Notes: a model not told the origin generated them from the sequence alone. A stretch of DNA of 64,000 bases from Pseudofulvimonas gallinarii (GCF_004343305.1 NZ_SMAF01000008.1:62001-126000); one strand, 5' to 3'. Shown: positions 1 to 9,215, counted from the first letter of the stretch. A program made the numbers and translations.

Positions 1-483
1 ATCGTCAAGGTCGCCACGACCAAGGCGCAGCGCAAGCTTTTCTTCAACCTGCGCAAGGCGAAGAAGCGCCTGGGCTGGCTGACGCACGAGGAAGTGAACA
101 CGGTCGCCCGCGAACTGAACGTGACGCCGGCCGATGTGATGGAAATGGAGTCGCGCCTCAATGGTCGTGACATCGGTTTCGACGCACCGGACGATGGTGA
201 TGACGACGCACCGCCGGCACCGGTCGCCTACCTCGTCGACGAGTCGCAGGATCCGGAATCCGCCGCCATCAGCAGCGACCAGGATGACCGCGCCCTCAGC
301 GCGCTGCACGAAGGCCTGGAGCGGCTCGACGCGCGCAGCAAGGACATCGTCGTGCGCCGCTGGCTCGCCGAGCCCAAGGCCACGCTGCAGGAACTGGCCG
401 ACGAGTACGGCGTCTCCGCCGAACGCGTGCGACAGATCGAAGCCGCCGCCATGAAGAAGATGCGGTCGCTGTTCGAAGCCTGA
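1..483 (+). CDS. rpoH: RNA polymerase sigma-32 factor RpoH, 3' part
   Basis: The open frame runs in from the left edge, so the start lies outside the window. The first residues read IVKVATTKAQRKLFFNLRK, the conserved segment of sigma-32 that precedes region 3. Region 4 follows (about codons 100-160), with a helix-turn-helix ending in SAERVRQIEAAAMKKMRS, which binds the -35 element. RpoH directs core polymerase to heat-shock promoters and is controlled in enterobacteria by DnaK and FtsH. An acidic stretch rich in Asp lies between regions 3 and 4. The stop is followed at once by a strong hairpin. The family call is firm; the N-terminal half cannot be judged. Confidence 0.93.
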   Translation: MVKVATTKAQRKLFFNLRKAKKRLGWLTHEEVNTVARELNVTPADVMEMESRLNGRDIGFDAPDDGDDDAPPAPVAYLVDESQDPESAAISSDQDDRALSALHEGLERLDARSKDIVVRRWLAEPKATLQELADEYGVSAERVRQIEAAAMKKMRSLFEA

Positions 484-505
484 TCCGCCCTGTTCAACGC
501 AACAC

Positions 506-534
506 CACATGGCCCGGCACGTCCGGGCCATGTG
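506..534 (+). terminator. Hairpin after rpoH
   Basis: A perfect 12-bp inverted repeat (506-517 with 523-534) with loop CACGT starts 22 bases after the rpoH stop. No T-run follows, so it may act as a Rho-assisted terminator or protect the 3' end. Between it and the hicA promoter (535-776) I see no gene. Confidence 0.6.
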
Positions 535-776
535 CATTCTGCCGATCCCGTTCGGCACATGCGTCAACGCAATTCGGAGCGACGCGATTCCTCCCTGGTG
601 TGCGTGCTCTTGTAGGCGGGTAGCTTGCTGCCCGCTGCGGCCGCCAGGCCGCTTTCCACCGCCACCCGAATGCAACCAGCAAGCCCGACAAATCAGCGTG
701 CGCAGCAAGCAGGGAGCGGACAAGGTCCGGCTCAGCCCATCCGGATCTTGATCAGCCAGCCGGAGACCGGGCGGAC

Positions 777-805
777 TTGATTGTGTGTATTTGTGTGTAT
801 AGAAT
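777..805 (+). promoter_or_regulatory. hicAB promoter with repeated operator-like motif
   Basis: A -35-like TTGATT (777-782) and a -10-like TAGAAT (800-805) are 17 bases apart. The spacer is made almost wholly of the direct repeat TTGTGTGTAT (781-790 and 791-800). HicB proteins with a ribbon-helix-helix domain autoregulate from sites overlapping their promoters, so this repeat is a natural candidate operator. The expected transcription start is within a few bases of the hicA GTG. Confidence 0.55.
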
Positions 806-812
806 TGCCGGC

Positions 813-995
813 GTGAACAGCGGCGAATTGATCAGGCGCATTCAGGCCGATGGATGGTTTCCTGTCCACACTGTCGGCTCCCATCGTCAATTCAAACATC
901 CCGTGAAACCGGGCAAGGTCACCGTACCTCACCCGAAAAAGGACCTGCCACTGGCCACCGTGCGCAGCATCCTCAGGCAAGCCGGACTGCGTTGA
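813..995 (+). CDS. hicA: HicA-type mRNA interferase toxin
   Basis: A 60-residue protein covering the whole HicA fold: NSGELIRRIQADGW, then GSHRQFKHP holding the presumed catalytic His, then VPHPKKDLPLATV and a final RQAGL. HicA cleaves mRNA on a dsRNA-binding-like fold and is neutralised by HicB. The GTG at 813 is chosen because homologues begin with the same (M)NSxELI; an upstream TTG at 777 would add 12 unrelated residues inside the promoter. No Shine-Dalgarno sequence precedes the GTG. hicB follows after 23 bases. Confidence 0.85.
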   Translation: MNSGELIRRIQADGWFPVHTVGSHRQFKHPVKPGKVTVPHPKKDLPLATVRSILRQAGLR

Positions 996-1018
996 ATCAA
1001 CGCAAGGAGACAGAACCC

Positions 1019-1402
1019 ATGTTGTACCCGATCCATGTTCACAAGGACGAACACAGCGCCTACGGCGCCAGCTTCCCCGACTTTCCCGGATGTTTTGCAG
1101 CCGCCGACGAACTGCAAGCTCTGCCGCTTGCCGCCCAGGAAGCGGTTGAAGCCCATTTCGGCGCCGACAGCGATCCGGTTCCGGCACCCAGTTCGCCGGA
1201 CCGCTGGACGCACAACGACGACTATTCGGATGGATTCTGGATGCTGGTCGACATCGATCTGCGTCGCATCCGGCCACGGGCCGTTCGTTTGAACATCAGC
1301 CTGCCGGAAGACTTGCTGACGCGGATCGACGAAGCCGCCAAGGCACGCGGCGCCACCCGCAGCGGCTTCCTCGCCGAAGCGGCGCGACGGGCGATCCCGT
1401 AA
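1019..1402 (+). CDS. hicB: HicB-type antitoxin
   Basis: A 127-residue protein. The N-terminal part (MLYPIHVHKDEHSAYGASFPDFPGCF) is the degenerate RNase H-like HicB domain that masks HicA. The C-terminal part (VRLNISLPEDLLTRIDEAAK, then ATRSGFLAEAARR) is a ribbon-helix-helix DNA-binding domain, so the protein probably represses its own operon at 781-800. The ATG has a good ribosome site, AAGGAGA at 1004-1010. The pair is complete and looks functional. Confidence 0.88.
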   Translation: MLYPIHVHKDEHSAYGASFPDFPGCFAAADELQALPLAAQEAVEAHFGADSDPVPAPSSPDRWTHNDDYSDGFWMLVDIDLRRIRPRAVRLNISLPEDLLTRIDEAAKARGATRSGFLAEAARRAIP

Positions 1403-1724
1403 TCCCCGGATGATCCGTGTTCAACCAGCTTGCGGTATCGCCGGCGAGTGGGCCGGGGTTGCCCGCGATCCGCCTTTGGCGCGGCCATCTCGCAAAGAAG
1501 CACCGGCCGTGCCGGAGACAACGGTTTTCGAAAGCTGGCGGCGCAACGGCAAAGCCTCCGTCTTGTAGTGACATTCTTGAACCGTGCGCATCAAAGATAT
1601 CAAGGGGATACGCGGTTAGCTGCAGAACTTGCGGTCCGCATGAACATCATGCCTGCCGGAAAACCTTCTGGCTTTAACATGGCCGCTACGACGACATTTA
1701 TAAAATTCTTTTGCTATTAATAAT
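1403..1724. other. Gene-free stretch, start of A/T-rich patch
   Basis: No supported gene. Base composition shifts here from G/C-rich to visibly A/T-rich (for example 1680-1730). This continues through the DUF1566-type gene and up to about 2830, unlike all flanking genes, and suggests acquired DNA. No inverted-repeat ends, integrase or tRNA fragment was found. Confidence 0.5.
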
Positions 1725-2549
1725 CTATTCACAAACCCGCCAATTGCTTGGTCTATCCCAAATTACCTCTGGGCTCGGACTACCGGGGACAATGCCGTGA
1801 GCATCTGCTACAGAATTCACAAGGATTCGAATACGTGCGCGATCCTCACTAACGTCATCGACATAGCCGGTGAACGTGTATGGAGCAACGACTTTGCATA
1901 TCCGCGTACCGCGAGATGTCAAAAGCGGGAGCTCCACGTCGAGCCTGACACGTTCCCTCTCAAGCCTTTCCTGTTCTACTTGCTCGATAAATGCCTGTCG
2001 TTGAGCGCGCTCACGCTCCCTTTTCATCGCGACGACACCCCCCGGAGTGGGTCTAACGCATAACACTTCGGCCCATGAGTGCCCAATTACTCCCCACCCA
2101 CTTTTCCCACCGTATCTTCCGGATGAAAGATTATATTTTGCCGCATGATTCCATCGACGTGTTCCGTATGACACCCTGGTCTCATCCGCCCAAATCTCGT
2201 CCCATCCAATATTAAAATGACCCGGAACTACGCACGTCCTTCTCCCCCTACATGGAACCCTACTATCACCCGCACCCACGTATAACTCGGAAAGCTGATC
2301 AACGGACGGCAACTCCCAACCACCACCTTCCAGCGTCAATCGAGCACAATAATTACGGGCCAGGTTCCAGTTCTTATGATCGAACGCGCCAATCCTATAC
2401 GTCCCGTTCTGTGTCCACTGCAGCCCAGACAAAACATCTTCCACAACACCTGAAGCGGCCAGCTGCCACCGGTCACGGTCCTGCGCCATCGCCCCGCCCA
2501 CCATGAGTGAAAATAACGCCATAACTCCACCTAAAATGCATCTGCCCAT
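1725..2549 (-). CDS. Secreted DUF1566 (Lcl C-terminal-like) protein
   Basis: A 274-residue protein with a clear signal peptide (hydrophobic core to VGGAMA, cut before QDRDRW). Residues about 35-160 carry the DUF1566 pattern: DVLSGLQWTQNG, WNLARNYC, GGWELPSVDQLSELY, and later SWAEVLCVRP. This domain occurs in exported and lipoprotein-like proteins; its activity is unknown. The C-terminal 100 residues begin with a Glu/Arg-rich, probably helical stretch and are unassigned. The start is supported by AGGAGA (2555-2560). Base composition is more A/T-rich than the neighbours and it sits directly beyond gspE, where gspF would often lie, so transfer into this site is plausible. Confidence 0.7.
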   Translation of the reverse strand: MGRCILGGVMALFSLMVGGAMAQDRDRWQLAASGVVEDVLSGLQWTQNGTYRIGAFDHKNWNLARNYCARLTLEGGGWELPSVDQLSELYVGAGDSRVPCRGRRTCVVPGHFNIGWDEIWADETRVSYGTRRWNHAAKYNLSSGRYGGKSGWGVIGHSWAEVLCVRPTPGGVVAMKRERERAQRQAFIEQVEQERLERERVRLDVELPLLTSRGTRICKVVAPYTFTGYVDDVSEDRARIRILVNSVADAHGIVPGSPSPEVIWDRPSNWRVCE

Positions 2550-2833
2550 ACCGCTCTCCTAAGGCAACTCTGATTGGCCGCAGCTGTACCCGCCAGTTGT
2601 TGACGCGAGTGTGTGCGATGACGCCATCATAGATAAATTTGGTTATGAATGCGGGTTTCGAGAAGTACTGCACGACCATTCGCAATGTCCTTCTTCCGGC
2701 GAGAACGGACGAGGTGGCGCTTCGGAATCAACTTCTCAATGTCGACGCACCTAGCCCAAGCCGCGCGCCCATGTCGACCGTCAATCGATTGGTGTGGATG
2801 TTACGGACCCACATTATAAGTCTCTTATAGAAC

Positions 2834-4318
2834 TCACCCTTCGCGGGTGACGCGGAGGACTTCCTCGACGCTGGTCTGGCCGGTGATGCACTTGGCCCAG
2901 CCGTCGGCGAGGATGCTCGGCGTGCGGGTGCGGGCCTGGCGGTCGAGGTCGGCCTCGGCGGCGTTGTCGTGGATGAGGCCGCGCATGGCCTCGTCGATGA
3001 CGACAAGCTCGTGGATACCGCTGCGGCCGCGATAGCCGGGCAGGCCTTCGCGCGGACGGTAGAGCGTCGGCCTCGGATCGACGGGCGCGATGCCGAAAGC
3101 GGCGAAGTCGGCGGCGCTGGCGGTATAGGCGTCACGCTGCGCGGGATCGAGCAGGCGCACCAGGCGCTGCGCGAGGACGCCGAGCAGGCTGGAGGCGAGC
3201 AGGAAGGGTTCGACGCCCATGTCACGCAGACGGGTCACTGCACCGACCGCCGTGTTGGTGTGCAGCGTCGACAGCACGAGATGACCGGTGAGCGAGGCCT
3301 GCACGGCGATCTGCGCCGTTTCCAGGTCGCGGATTTCGCCGACCATGACCACGTCCGGGTCCTGGCGCAGGATGGCGCGCAGTCCGCGCGCGAAGCTCAT
3401 GTCGATCTTCGGGTTGACCTGGGTCTGGCCGATGCCCTCGATGTCGTACTCGATCGGATCCTCGACGGTGAGGATGTTGCGGCTGGCGTCGTTGAGACGT
3501 TCCAGCGCGGCGTACAGCGTGGTGGTCTTGCCGGAGCCGGTAGGACCGGTGACCAGCAGGATGCCGTGCGGGCGATGGATCAGCGCGTCGATGCCTTCGC
3601 GCACGGCCTGCACCATGCCGAGCTGTTCGAGGTCGAGGCGTCCGGCCTGCTTGTCGAGCAGTCGAAGCACGACGCGTTCGCCGTGGCCGGACGGCAGCGT
3701 CGAGACGCGCACGTCGACCGGGCGGCCGGCGATGCGCAGGGCGATGCGACCATCCTGTGGCAGGCGCTTCTCGGCGATGTCCAGGCGCGCCATGACCTTG
3801 ACGCGCGAGGCCAGTGCCGGCGCCCAGCCGCGCGCCAGGCTCAGCACTTCGCGCAGCACGCCATCGACGCGCAGGCGCACGGCGACACGCTGTTCGAAGG
3901 GTTCGACATGGATGTCGGAGGCGTTTTCCTTCACCGCCTGCGTGAGCAGCGCGTTGAGCAGGCGGATGACCGGCGCCTCGTCGGCGCTTTCCAGCAGGTC
4001 TTCGGGTTCCGGCAGCGCTTCGGCCAGCGTACTCAGCGAGGCGTCCTCGCCGGCCATGGATGCGGCTTCCTGGTTGGCGTCACCGGCGGCGTAGACCTGC
4101 CTCAGGTGGCGCTCGAAGTCGGCTTCGGAACACGGCTCCAGTTGCAGCGGCGCGGCATAGGCGCGCTGCAGTTCCGCCAGTGTCGCCAGCGTCACGCCGG
4201 GCTTGTGCGCGATCTGCACGCGACCGTCGACCAGTCCCAGCGGCACGACGCCGTGCCGCCGCGCGAAGGCGTACGGCGGGCGGTTGAAGCCAGGCGCGCT
4301 GTGCGGATCAGCGGCCAC
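2834..4318 (-). CDS. gspE: Type II secretion ATPase GspE
   Basis: A hexameric cytoplasmic ATPase that powers pseudopilus assembly, 494 residues from the GTG at 4318. Visible parts are the N2 domain with RLLNALLTQAVKENASDIHVEP, the Walker A loop GPTGSGKTTT (K about 264), the Asp box, and the Walker B/His region DPDVVMVGEIRDLETAQIA (about 320-333). The tetracysteine zinc module that normally lies between the LVRL segment and YRGRSGIHEL is present in length but has no cysteines. The start overlaps the end of gspD by 11 bases, which implies translational coupling. No gspF follows. Confidence 0.9.
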   Translation of the reverse strand: MAADPHSAPGFNRPPYAFARRHGVVPLGLVDGRVQIAHKPGVTLATLAELQRAYAAPLQLEPCSEADFERHLRQVYAAGDANQEAASMAGEDASLSTLAEALPEPEDLLESADEAPVIRLLNALLTQAVKENASDIHVEPFEQRVAVRLRVDGVLREVLSLARGWAPALASRVKVMARLDIAEKRLPQDGRIALRIAGRPVDVRVSTLPSGHGERVVLRLLDKQAGRLDLEQLGMVQAVREGIDALIHRPHGILLVTGPTGSGKTTTLYAALERLNDASRNILTVEDPIEYDIEGIGQTQVNPKIDMSFARGLRAILRQDPDVVMVGEIRDLETAQIAVQASLTGHLVLSTLHTNTAVGAVTRLRDMGVEPFLLASSLLGVLAQRLVRLLDPAQRDAYTASAADFAAFGIAPVDPRPTLYRPREGLPGYRGRSGIHELVVIDEAMRGLIHDNAAEADLDRQARTRTPSILADGWAKCITGQTSVEEVLRVTREG

Positions 4319-6368
4319 GGCGACGACGTTTGCCCTCGGCAGCCGGTTCCGGCGCCGGCAGCGGCATCGGTGCGGCGACGCCCGGACCCGGCACCGCTTC
4401 CAGTTCCGGCAGCACCGGCTTCTCTTCCGGTTGCAGCAGGCCATCGGCCTGGTCACGCATGCGCAGCTGTTCACCGCGGATGTAGTTGTAGCGGTTGCCG
4501 GAGATCGCCGTCTCGGCATGGCCGTCGCGCAGGATCACCGGGCGCAGGAACACCATCAGGTTGCGCCGGATGCGATTGGAGCTGCGGTACTTGAACAGGT
4601 TGCCGAGCACCGGGATGCGACCCAGGCCGGGCACCATGTTGACGCGCTCGTTCTGGTCCTCGGTGACCAGGCCACCCAGCACCAGCATCTGGCCGTCGCC
4701 GACCAGAACGGTGGTCTTGAGGATGCGCTGGTTGGTGATCAGGTCGGCGGCGCCCTGCACCTGCGGCGCCAGGCTGGAGACTTCCTGCTCCAGCGTCAGC
4801 ACCACGGCATCGCCCTCGTTGATCTGCGGCGTCACCTTCAACTTCAGTCCGATGCTCTTGCGCTCCAGCGTGCGGAACGGATTGACCAGCGTGTTGCTGC
4901 TGCCCGTCGTGCTGCCGCTGGCGACCGGCGTGGTGAACTCACCCTGGATGAAAGGGACTTCCTGGCCGACTTCCAGCACCGCTTCCTGGTTGTCCAGCGT
5001 GACGATGGAGGGCGTCGAGAGGATGTTGGTGCCGGTGTCGGCGTTGAGCGCGCGGACCAGTGCGCCCATGTTGAGGATGGTGATGTCGCGTCCGTTCGGA
5101 CCGGGCACGGTGATGGTGCCGTCCAGCCAGCCCAGGTTGAGTCCGCCGGGCAGGCTGAAGGGATCGGCCAGCGCGCCGATGATGTTGCCGCCGTTGGGTC
5201 CGGTGAAGTTGGTGCCGCCGAACACGCCGCGACCGATCTGGTCGTCGCCGGGCACGGCCTGCCACTGGATGCCGAATTCCTTGGCCTTTTCCTCGGCGAC
5301 CTCGGCGATCACGGCTTCGATCAGCACCTGGGCACGGCGGATGTCGAGCTGGCGGATCACCGAACGCAGCGAATCCATCACCGCCGAGGGCGCCGAGATG
5401 ACCAGGGAGTTGGTGGATTCGTGCGCCTGGATCGACGTCGCGGACACGGCGTTCTCACCGCCCTCGGTGCCTTCCAGCGACTTCGCCAGCGAGCTGAGCA
5501 CCGGCACCAGGTCGGCGGCCGCGGCGTAGTGCAGGTACACGACCTGCGTGGTGTCGCCGGATTCCAGCGGCGTATCCAGGTGCGCGATCAGCGTACGCAG
5601 GTGCAGGCGGCCGCGACGGTCGCCGCTGAGCAGCAGCGAATTGGTGCGGCCGTCGGCGACCAGTCGCGGACCGCGATCACCGGACACCGTGCCCAGCGTG
5701 CGCGCGAGCTCGGTGGCATTGGCGTGGCGCAGCGCGATCACCTCGACCTGTTCGTCGGTGGCGGTGTCGATGCGGCGCAGCAGCCGTTCGATGCGGTCGA
5801 TGTTGCCGGCACGGTCGGCGACGACGATGGCGTTGCTGCCTTCATGAACCGAGACCTGGGCCGCCTGCGGCAGCAACGGCTTAAGGAGCTCCGCCAGTTC
5901 GCGCGCCGAGACGTTGTTGACCACCAGCACGCGGGTGACGATGGTATTGCTGTCGGTGCTGCCCGCCACTTCCGGCGGCGAGTCGAACTGCCGCGCGATG
6001 GCATCGGGGACGATGCGGATCAGCTTGCCGTTCGGCACCGCGGCATAGCCGTTGATGCGCAGCACCGACAGGAAGGTGTGGTAGACATCCTCGGGCGTCA
6101 TCGGCTCACTGGTGATGACGGTGACCTTGCCTTCGACGCGCGGATCGACGATGAAGTTCTTGCCGGTGATCTCCGCCACCGTCGCGATGAGCACGTTGAT
6201 GTCGGCATTCTTGAGGTTGAGCACCTGGCGGCCATCGGCGGTCGCCGTCGCCGTCGCGGTGCCGTCGGGCACGGGCTCCTGCGCGCTGGCCGGGGCGATT
6301 CCCAGAGCCAGCGACAGCAGCACTGCCGCGGCGGCTCCACTCAGTATCGTTGCAGGCAGACGCATCAT
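4308..6368 (-). CDS. gspD: Type II secretion secretin GspD
   Basis: Outer-membrane secretin, 686 residues, within the family range. The signal peptide ends near ALGIAPASA. N0 begins with LNLKNADINVLIATVAEITGK; N1-N3 repeats follow (VLVVNNVSARELAELLKPLL, VIALRHANATELARTLG, VVYLHYAAAADLVPVLSSL). The secretin core has VPFIQGEFTTPVAS and the C-terminal GGLVTEDQNERVNMVPGLGRIPVLGNLFK. The tail after it is Pro/Glu-rich and ends in a basic run (KRRRRGR). The first ATG overlaps the gspC stop (ATGA). It is the channel through which folded periplasmic proteins leave the cell. Confidence 0.95.
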   Translation of the reverse strand: MMRLPATILSGAAAAVLLSLALGIAPASAQEPVPDGTATATATADGRQVLNLKNADINVLIATVAEITGKNFIVDPRVEGKVTVITSEPMTPEDVYHTFLSVLRINGYAAVPNGKLIRIVPDAIARQFDSPPEVAGSTDSNTIVTRVLVVNNVSARELAELLKPLLPQAAQVSVHEGSNAIVVADRAGNIDRIERLLRRIDTATDEQVEVIALRHANATELARTLGTVSGDRGPRLVADGRTNSLLLSGDRRGRLHLRTLIAHLDTPLESGDTTQVVYLHYAAAADLVPVLSSLAKSLEGTEGGENAVSATSIQAHESTNSLVISAPSAVMDSLRSVIRQLDIRRAQVLIEAVIAEVAEEKAKEFGIQWQAVPGDDQIGRGVFGGTNFTGPNGGNIIGALADPFSLPGGLNLGWLDGTITVPGPNGRDITILNMGALVRALNADTGTNILSTPSIVTLDNQEAVLEVGQEVPFIQGEFTTPVASGSTTGSSNTLVNPFRTLERKSIGLKLKVTPQINEGDAVVLTLEQEVSSLAPQVQGAADLITNQRILKTTVLVGDGQMLVLGGLVTEDQNERVNMVPGLGRIPVLGNLFKYRSSNRIRRNLMVFLRPVILRDGHAETAISGNRYNYIRGEQLRMRDQADGLLQPEEKPVLPELEAVPGPGVAAPMPLPAPEPAAEGKRRRRGR

Positions 6369-7231
6369 TTCAGGCTCACATCCAGGGTTTCTTCACGTCC
6401 GTTGCGGCGCACGGTGACGGATACACGGTCGGCATCGCGCACCGCATCGATCACCTGCCGCGCGCGGCCGACGTCCTTCACGGAAATGCCGTTGACGGCG
6501 GTCACGACGTCGTCCGGGCGCAGGCCGACGCGGGCCAGCAGCTGCGACTGCGCACCACCCAGGCGCATGCCGACGACGGCGCCGTTCTCGATGACGGGCA
6601 GCACGTTGATATGCCGCGCAAGCTCCGCCGGGTCGGCCTGCGCCTGGCGCTGCACGGCCTGCCAGTCCACGCTTTCAAGGCCGGCGATGTTGACCGGCGC
6701 GACCGGCTGTCCGGGCTGCACCGGCGACGACTGCAGGCGCGCGCCACCATCGTTGGCCAGCTCGCGCGGGAGCCGCAGGGTTTCGTCGCGGCCATTGCTA
6801 ACCAGCAGGACGTGGTCGATGTAGACGCCTTTCAGGCGGGCGCCGCCGGGCAGCACGTCGCCCGCCTTGTAGGCGGCCTGCGTGCCGCTGCCATCGGCGA
6901 TCAGGGCGATGCCGGCCGCAGGATCGTTGTCGGCCAGGATGCCGGTGAGCCGCAGGTCCAGCGTCGTCTCAGGCGCCGTTGCCGCATTGCGCAGGTCCGG
7001 GCTGGACATCGCGCTGCCGAACAGATGCCACTGCGCCAGCGTCGGCGCCGACTGCGCGGCGAGCGGATCGAACAGCGCTGGCGCGGGGCCGGTTGACGCC
7101 GGCGCATCACCGGCGGCGAGCACCGTCATCAGCAGGCGCAGGCCAAGCCACAGGCACAACGCACCCGCTACGGCCACCGCCAGCGACGGCAGCCAACGCG
7201 GGTACTCAATGCTGTGTGCGCCTGCGCGCAT
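6365..7231 (-). CDS. gspC: Type II secretion inner-membrane protein GspC
   Basis: A 288-residue bitopic protein. One membrane helix (about residues 15-38, LAVAVAGALCLWLGLRLLM) is followed by the HR domain (LRLTGILADNDPAAGIALIADG) that contacts the secretin N0 domain. A C-terminal PDZ-like domain ends with GLRPDDVVTAVNGISVKD. GGAGGG-like Shine-Dalgarno bases precede the ATG. It is the first gene of a tightly overlapping gspC-gspD-gspE operon. Confidence 0.9.
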   Translation of the reverse strand: MRAGAHSIEYPRWLPSLAVAVAGALCLWLGLRLLMTVLAAGDAPASTGPAPALFDPLAAQSAPTLAQWHLFGSAMSSPDLRNAATAPETTLDLRLTGILADNDPAAGIALIADGSGTQAAYKAGDVLPGGARLKGVYIDHVLLVSNGRDETLRLPRELANDGGARLQSSPVQPGQPVAPVNIAGLESVDWQAVQRQAQADPAELARHINVLPVIENGAVVGMRLGGAQSQLLARVGLRPDDVVTAVNGISVKDVGRARQVIDAVRDADRVSVTVRRNGREETLDVSLK

Positions 7232-7286
7232 CGCCTGCCCTCCGGAAACCGCGCAAGCCTAGCAGAAAGCGGCCTGCGCTCCGTGG

Positions 7287-7311
7287 CTGTTCCGGCTCAG
7301 CGCCGGAACAG
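7287..7311 (-). terminator. Hairpin enclosing the helicase stop codon
   Basis: A perfect 10-bp stem (7287-7296 with 7302-7311) with the 5-base loop GCTGA on the minus strand; the TGA stop of the helicase gene lies inside the loop. No T-run follows toward gspC. Confidence 0.5.
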
Positions 7312-9045
7312 ATTGCGGATGCGACGGACCAGGCTCTTCAGGCCGGATTCCTTGCGATGCACCTGCTCGTGATCGCGCTGCGCCGGTTTCGGACGCGAGT
7401 CGTGGCGACCGCGCGGCGAGACATCGACGGCGCCCGCCCTGCCCTCGCGCGTACCCGGTTCCGGCGTGGCTGCCGCATCGCCATCGCGGCGGCGGTTGCG
7501 ACCCCCACGACGGCGGCGCTTCTTCTTCGCGTCGCCACCGGCTGGCGGCGCGCCTTCGGCAACCGGCCCGGCGCCGGCCACCGCGACATCGGCCTGCTCG
7601 CCGGCCGGCTTGTCGGCGTCGCGACGCGGGCGGCGTCCGCCCTCGCCGTCGCGGCGTTCGCCGCGACCTGCGCCGCTTTCACCGCTGCGCCCGCCACGAC
7701 CACCGCTGCGGCCACCTGCACTGCTACGGCCACCTGCGCCGCTGCGGCCACGACCATCGCGACCACCTCCTTCGCGCTGCGGGCGCGGCGGTCGGTCGTG
7801 GGCGGCGCTGTCGGCGTCGGCGTCGTCTTCCTCGGTCGGCTGGCCCGGCAACGATTCCCGCGGCGGCGGCGTCGGCATGACCAGCCAGGCCGGATCGATG
7901 TCACCACGCGGGATCGACTGGCCGATATAGGCCTCGATGTCCGGCAGCGAGATGGCGTAGGTTTCACAGGCGAAGCTGATCGCGTCGCCCTCGGCGCCCA
8001 GGCGCGCGGTACGGCCGATGCGGTGGACGTAATCCTCGGCGTCCTGCGGCAGGTCGAAGTTGATGACGTGGCTGACCGCAGGGATGTGCAGGCCGCGCGC
8101 GGCCACGTCGGTGGCGACGACCAGGTCGATCTCGCCGGCCTGGAAGCGGCGCAGCAGGCTCTCGCGCTTCTTCTGCGGCACGTCGCCGGACAGCGCGCCG
8201 ACGCGGTAGCCATAGCGCTTCAGCCATTCGGTGACGCGTTCGACCCAGTGCCGGGTGTTGATGAAGATGATGCCGCGCTCGACGTTGTTGGCCTTGAGCA
8301 GGTTCAGCAGCAGCGCCTTCTTTTCGTCGCTGGCCGGGAAATAGACGATCTGGCGCACGCGGTCGGCGGTGACGTTGTCCGTTTCCACCTTCAGTTCCAC
8401 CGGGCTGTTCATGTGCTCGTAGGCCAGCTCGCGGACACGGTGGCTGAGCGTCGCCGAATACAGCAGGCCCTGGCGGCGCTCGCGCTCCGGCAGGCGGCGC
8501 ATGATGTAGCGGATGTCCTTGATGAACCCGAGGTCGAACATGCGGTCCGCCTCGTCGATCACCAGCACCTCGATGCCGCGGAAATCGACGGCGCCCTGCT
8601 TGTAATAGTCGATCAGGCGGCCGGGCGTGGCGATGAGCACGTCGATGCCCTTCTCCAGCACGGCGCGCTGCTTGTCGTAATCGGTGCCGCCGTAGGCCAG
8701 CGCCATGCGCAGGCCGGTGTTGCGACCGATGTTCATGGCGTCCTTGTGGATCTGGATCGCCAGTTCGCGGGTCGGCGCCAGCACGAGCGCGCGCGGGTCA
8801 CCGGTGCGGCGCTCGGTCAGGGCTTCGCGGGTGAGCAGTCGCTGGAAGGTCGCGACCAGGAAGGCGCCGGTCTTGCCGGTGCCGGTCTGCGCCTGTCCGG
8901 CGACATCGACGCCCTTGAGGGCCTCGGGAAGGGTGAGCGCCTGGATCGGCGTGCAGCGGGTGAAGCCGGTGGCTTCAAGACCGGACAGCAAGTCCGGATG
9001 CAGGTCGAAACTCGCGAAGAATACGTCGGTGAGTGGTTGTTGCAT
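7297..9045 (-). CDS. rhlB: DEAD-box RNA helicase RhlB
   Basis: A 582-residue helicase. In order: the Q motif (GFTRCTPIQ), motif [18 protein letters not shown], motif II DEAD ([15 protein letters not shown]), SATLS, then the second RecA lobe with [24 protein letters not shown] and [10 protein letters not shown]. This is the RhlB pattern; in enterobacteria RhlB works with the RNA degradosome. The last 200 or so residues are a low-complexity basic tail rich in Arg-Gly and Ser-Gly runs, ending in [12 protein letters not shown]; such tails bind RNA. The ATG at 9045 is preceded by GGAGA. It is divergent from trx, as in other gammaproteobacteria. Confidence 0.9.
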   Translation of the reverse strand: MQQPLTDVFFASFDLHPDLLSGLEATGFTRCTPIQALTLPEALKGVDVAGQAQTGTGKTGAFLVATFQRLLTREALTERRTGDPRALVLAPTRELAIQIHKDAMNIGRNTGLRMALAYGGTDYDKQRAVLEKGIDVLIATPGRLIDYYKQGAVDFRGIEVLVIDEADRMFDLGFIKDIRYIMRRLPERERRQGLLYSATLSHRVRELAYEHMNSPVELKVETDNVTADRVRQIVYFPASDEKKALLLNLLKANNVERGIIFINTRHWVERVTEWLKRYGYRVGALSGDVPQKKRESLLRRFQAGEIDLVVATDVAARGLHIPAVSHVINFDLPQDAEDYVHRIGRTARLGAEGDAISFACETYAISLPDIEAYIGQSIPRGDIDPAWLVMPTPPPRESLPGQPTEEDDADADSAAHDRPPRPQREGGGRDGRGRSGAGGRSSAGGRSGGRGGRSGESGAGRGERRDGEGGRRPRRDADKPAGEQADVAVAGAGPVAEGAPPAGGDAKKKRRRRGGRNRRRDGDAAATPEPGTREGRAGAVDVSPRGRHDSRPKPAQRDHEQVHRKESGLKSLVRRIRNLFRR

Positions 9046-9215
9046 GAAGGTCTCCGGTGCCATGTGCGGCACCGATGGTGGGCGGCATTCTTGAATTGCC
9101 GGGAGGGCGGCCCCACAATCTTCGGGACCCGTGGCGCGCCGGAATGCGCGTCCAATCGCGCGAAATGTTAACGCAAATGGCGCCACAGCGCGCGCCGCCA
9201 GCAGGAGCACCCCTC

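Noticed and set aside
2639-2830. A 63-codon plus-strand frame between the DUF1566-type gene and gspE
   Set aside because: No family resemblance and no Shine-Dalgarno; could be a remnant but nothing supports it.
2969-9171. Very long open frames on the plus strand opposite gspE, gspD, gspC and rhlB
   Set aside because: They are the antisense shadows usual in high-GC DNA: no family resemblance, His/Asp/Arg-biased composition, and each lies over a firmly identified minus-strand gene.
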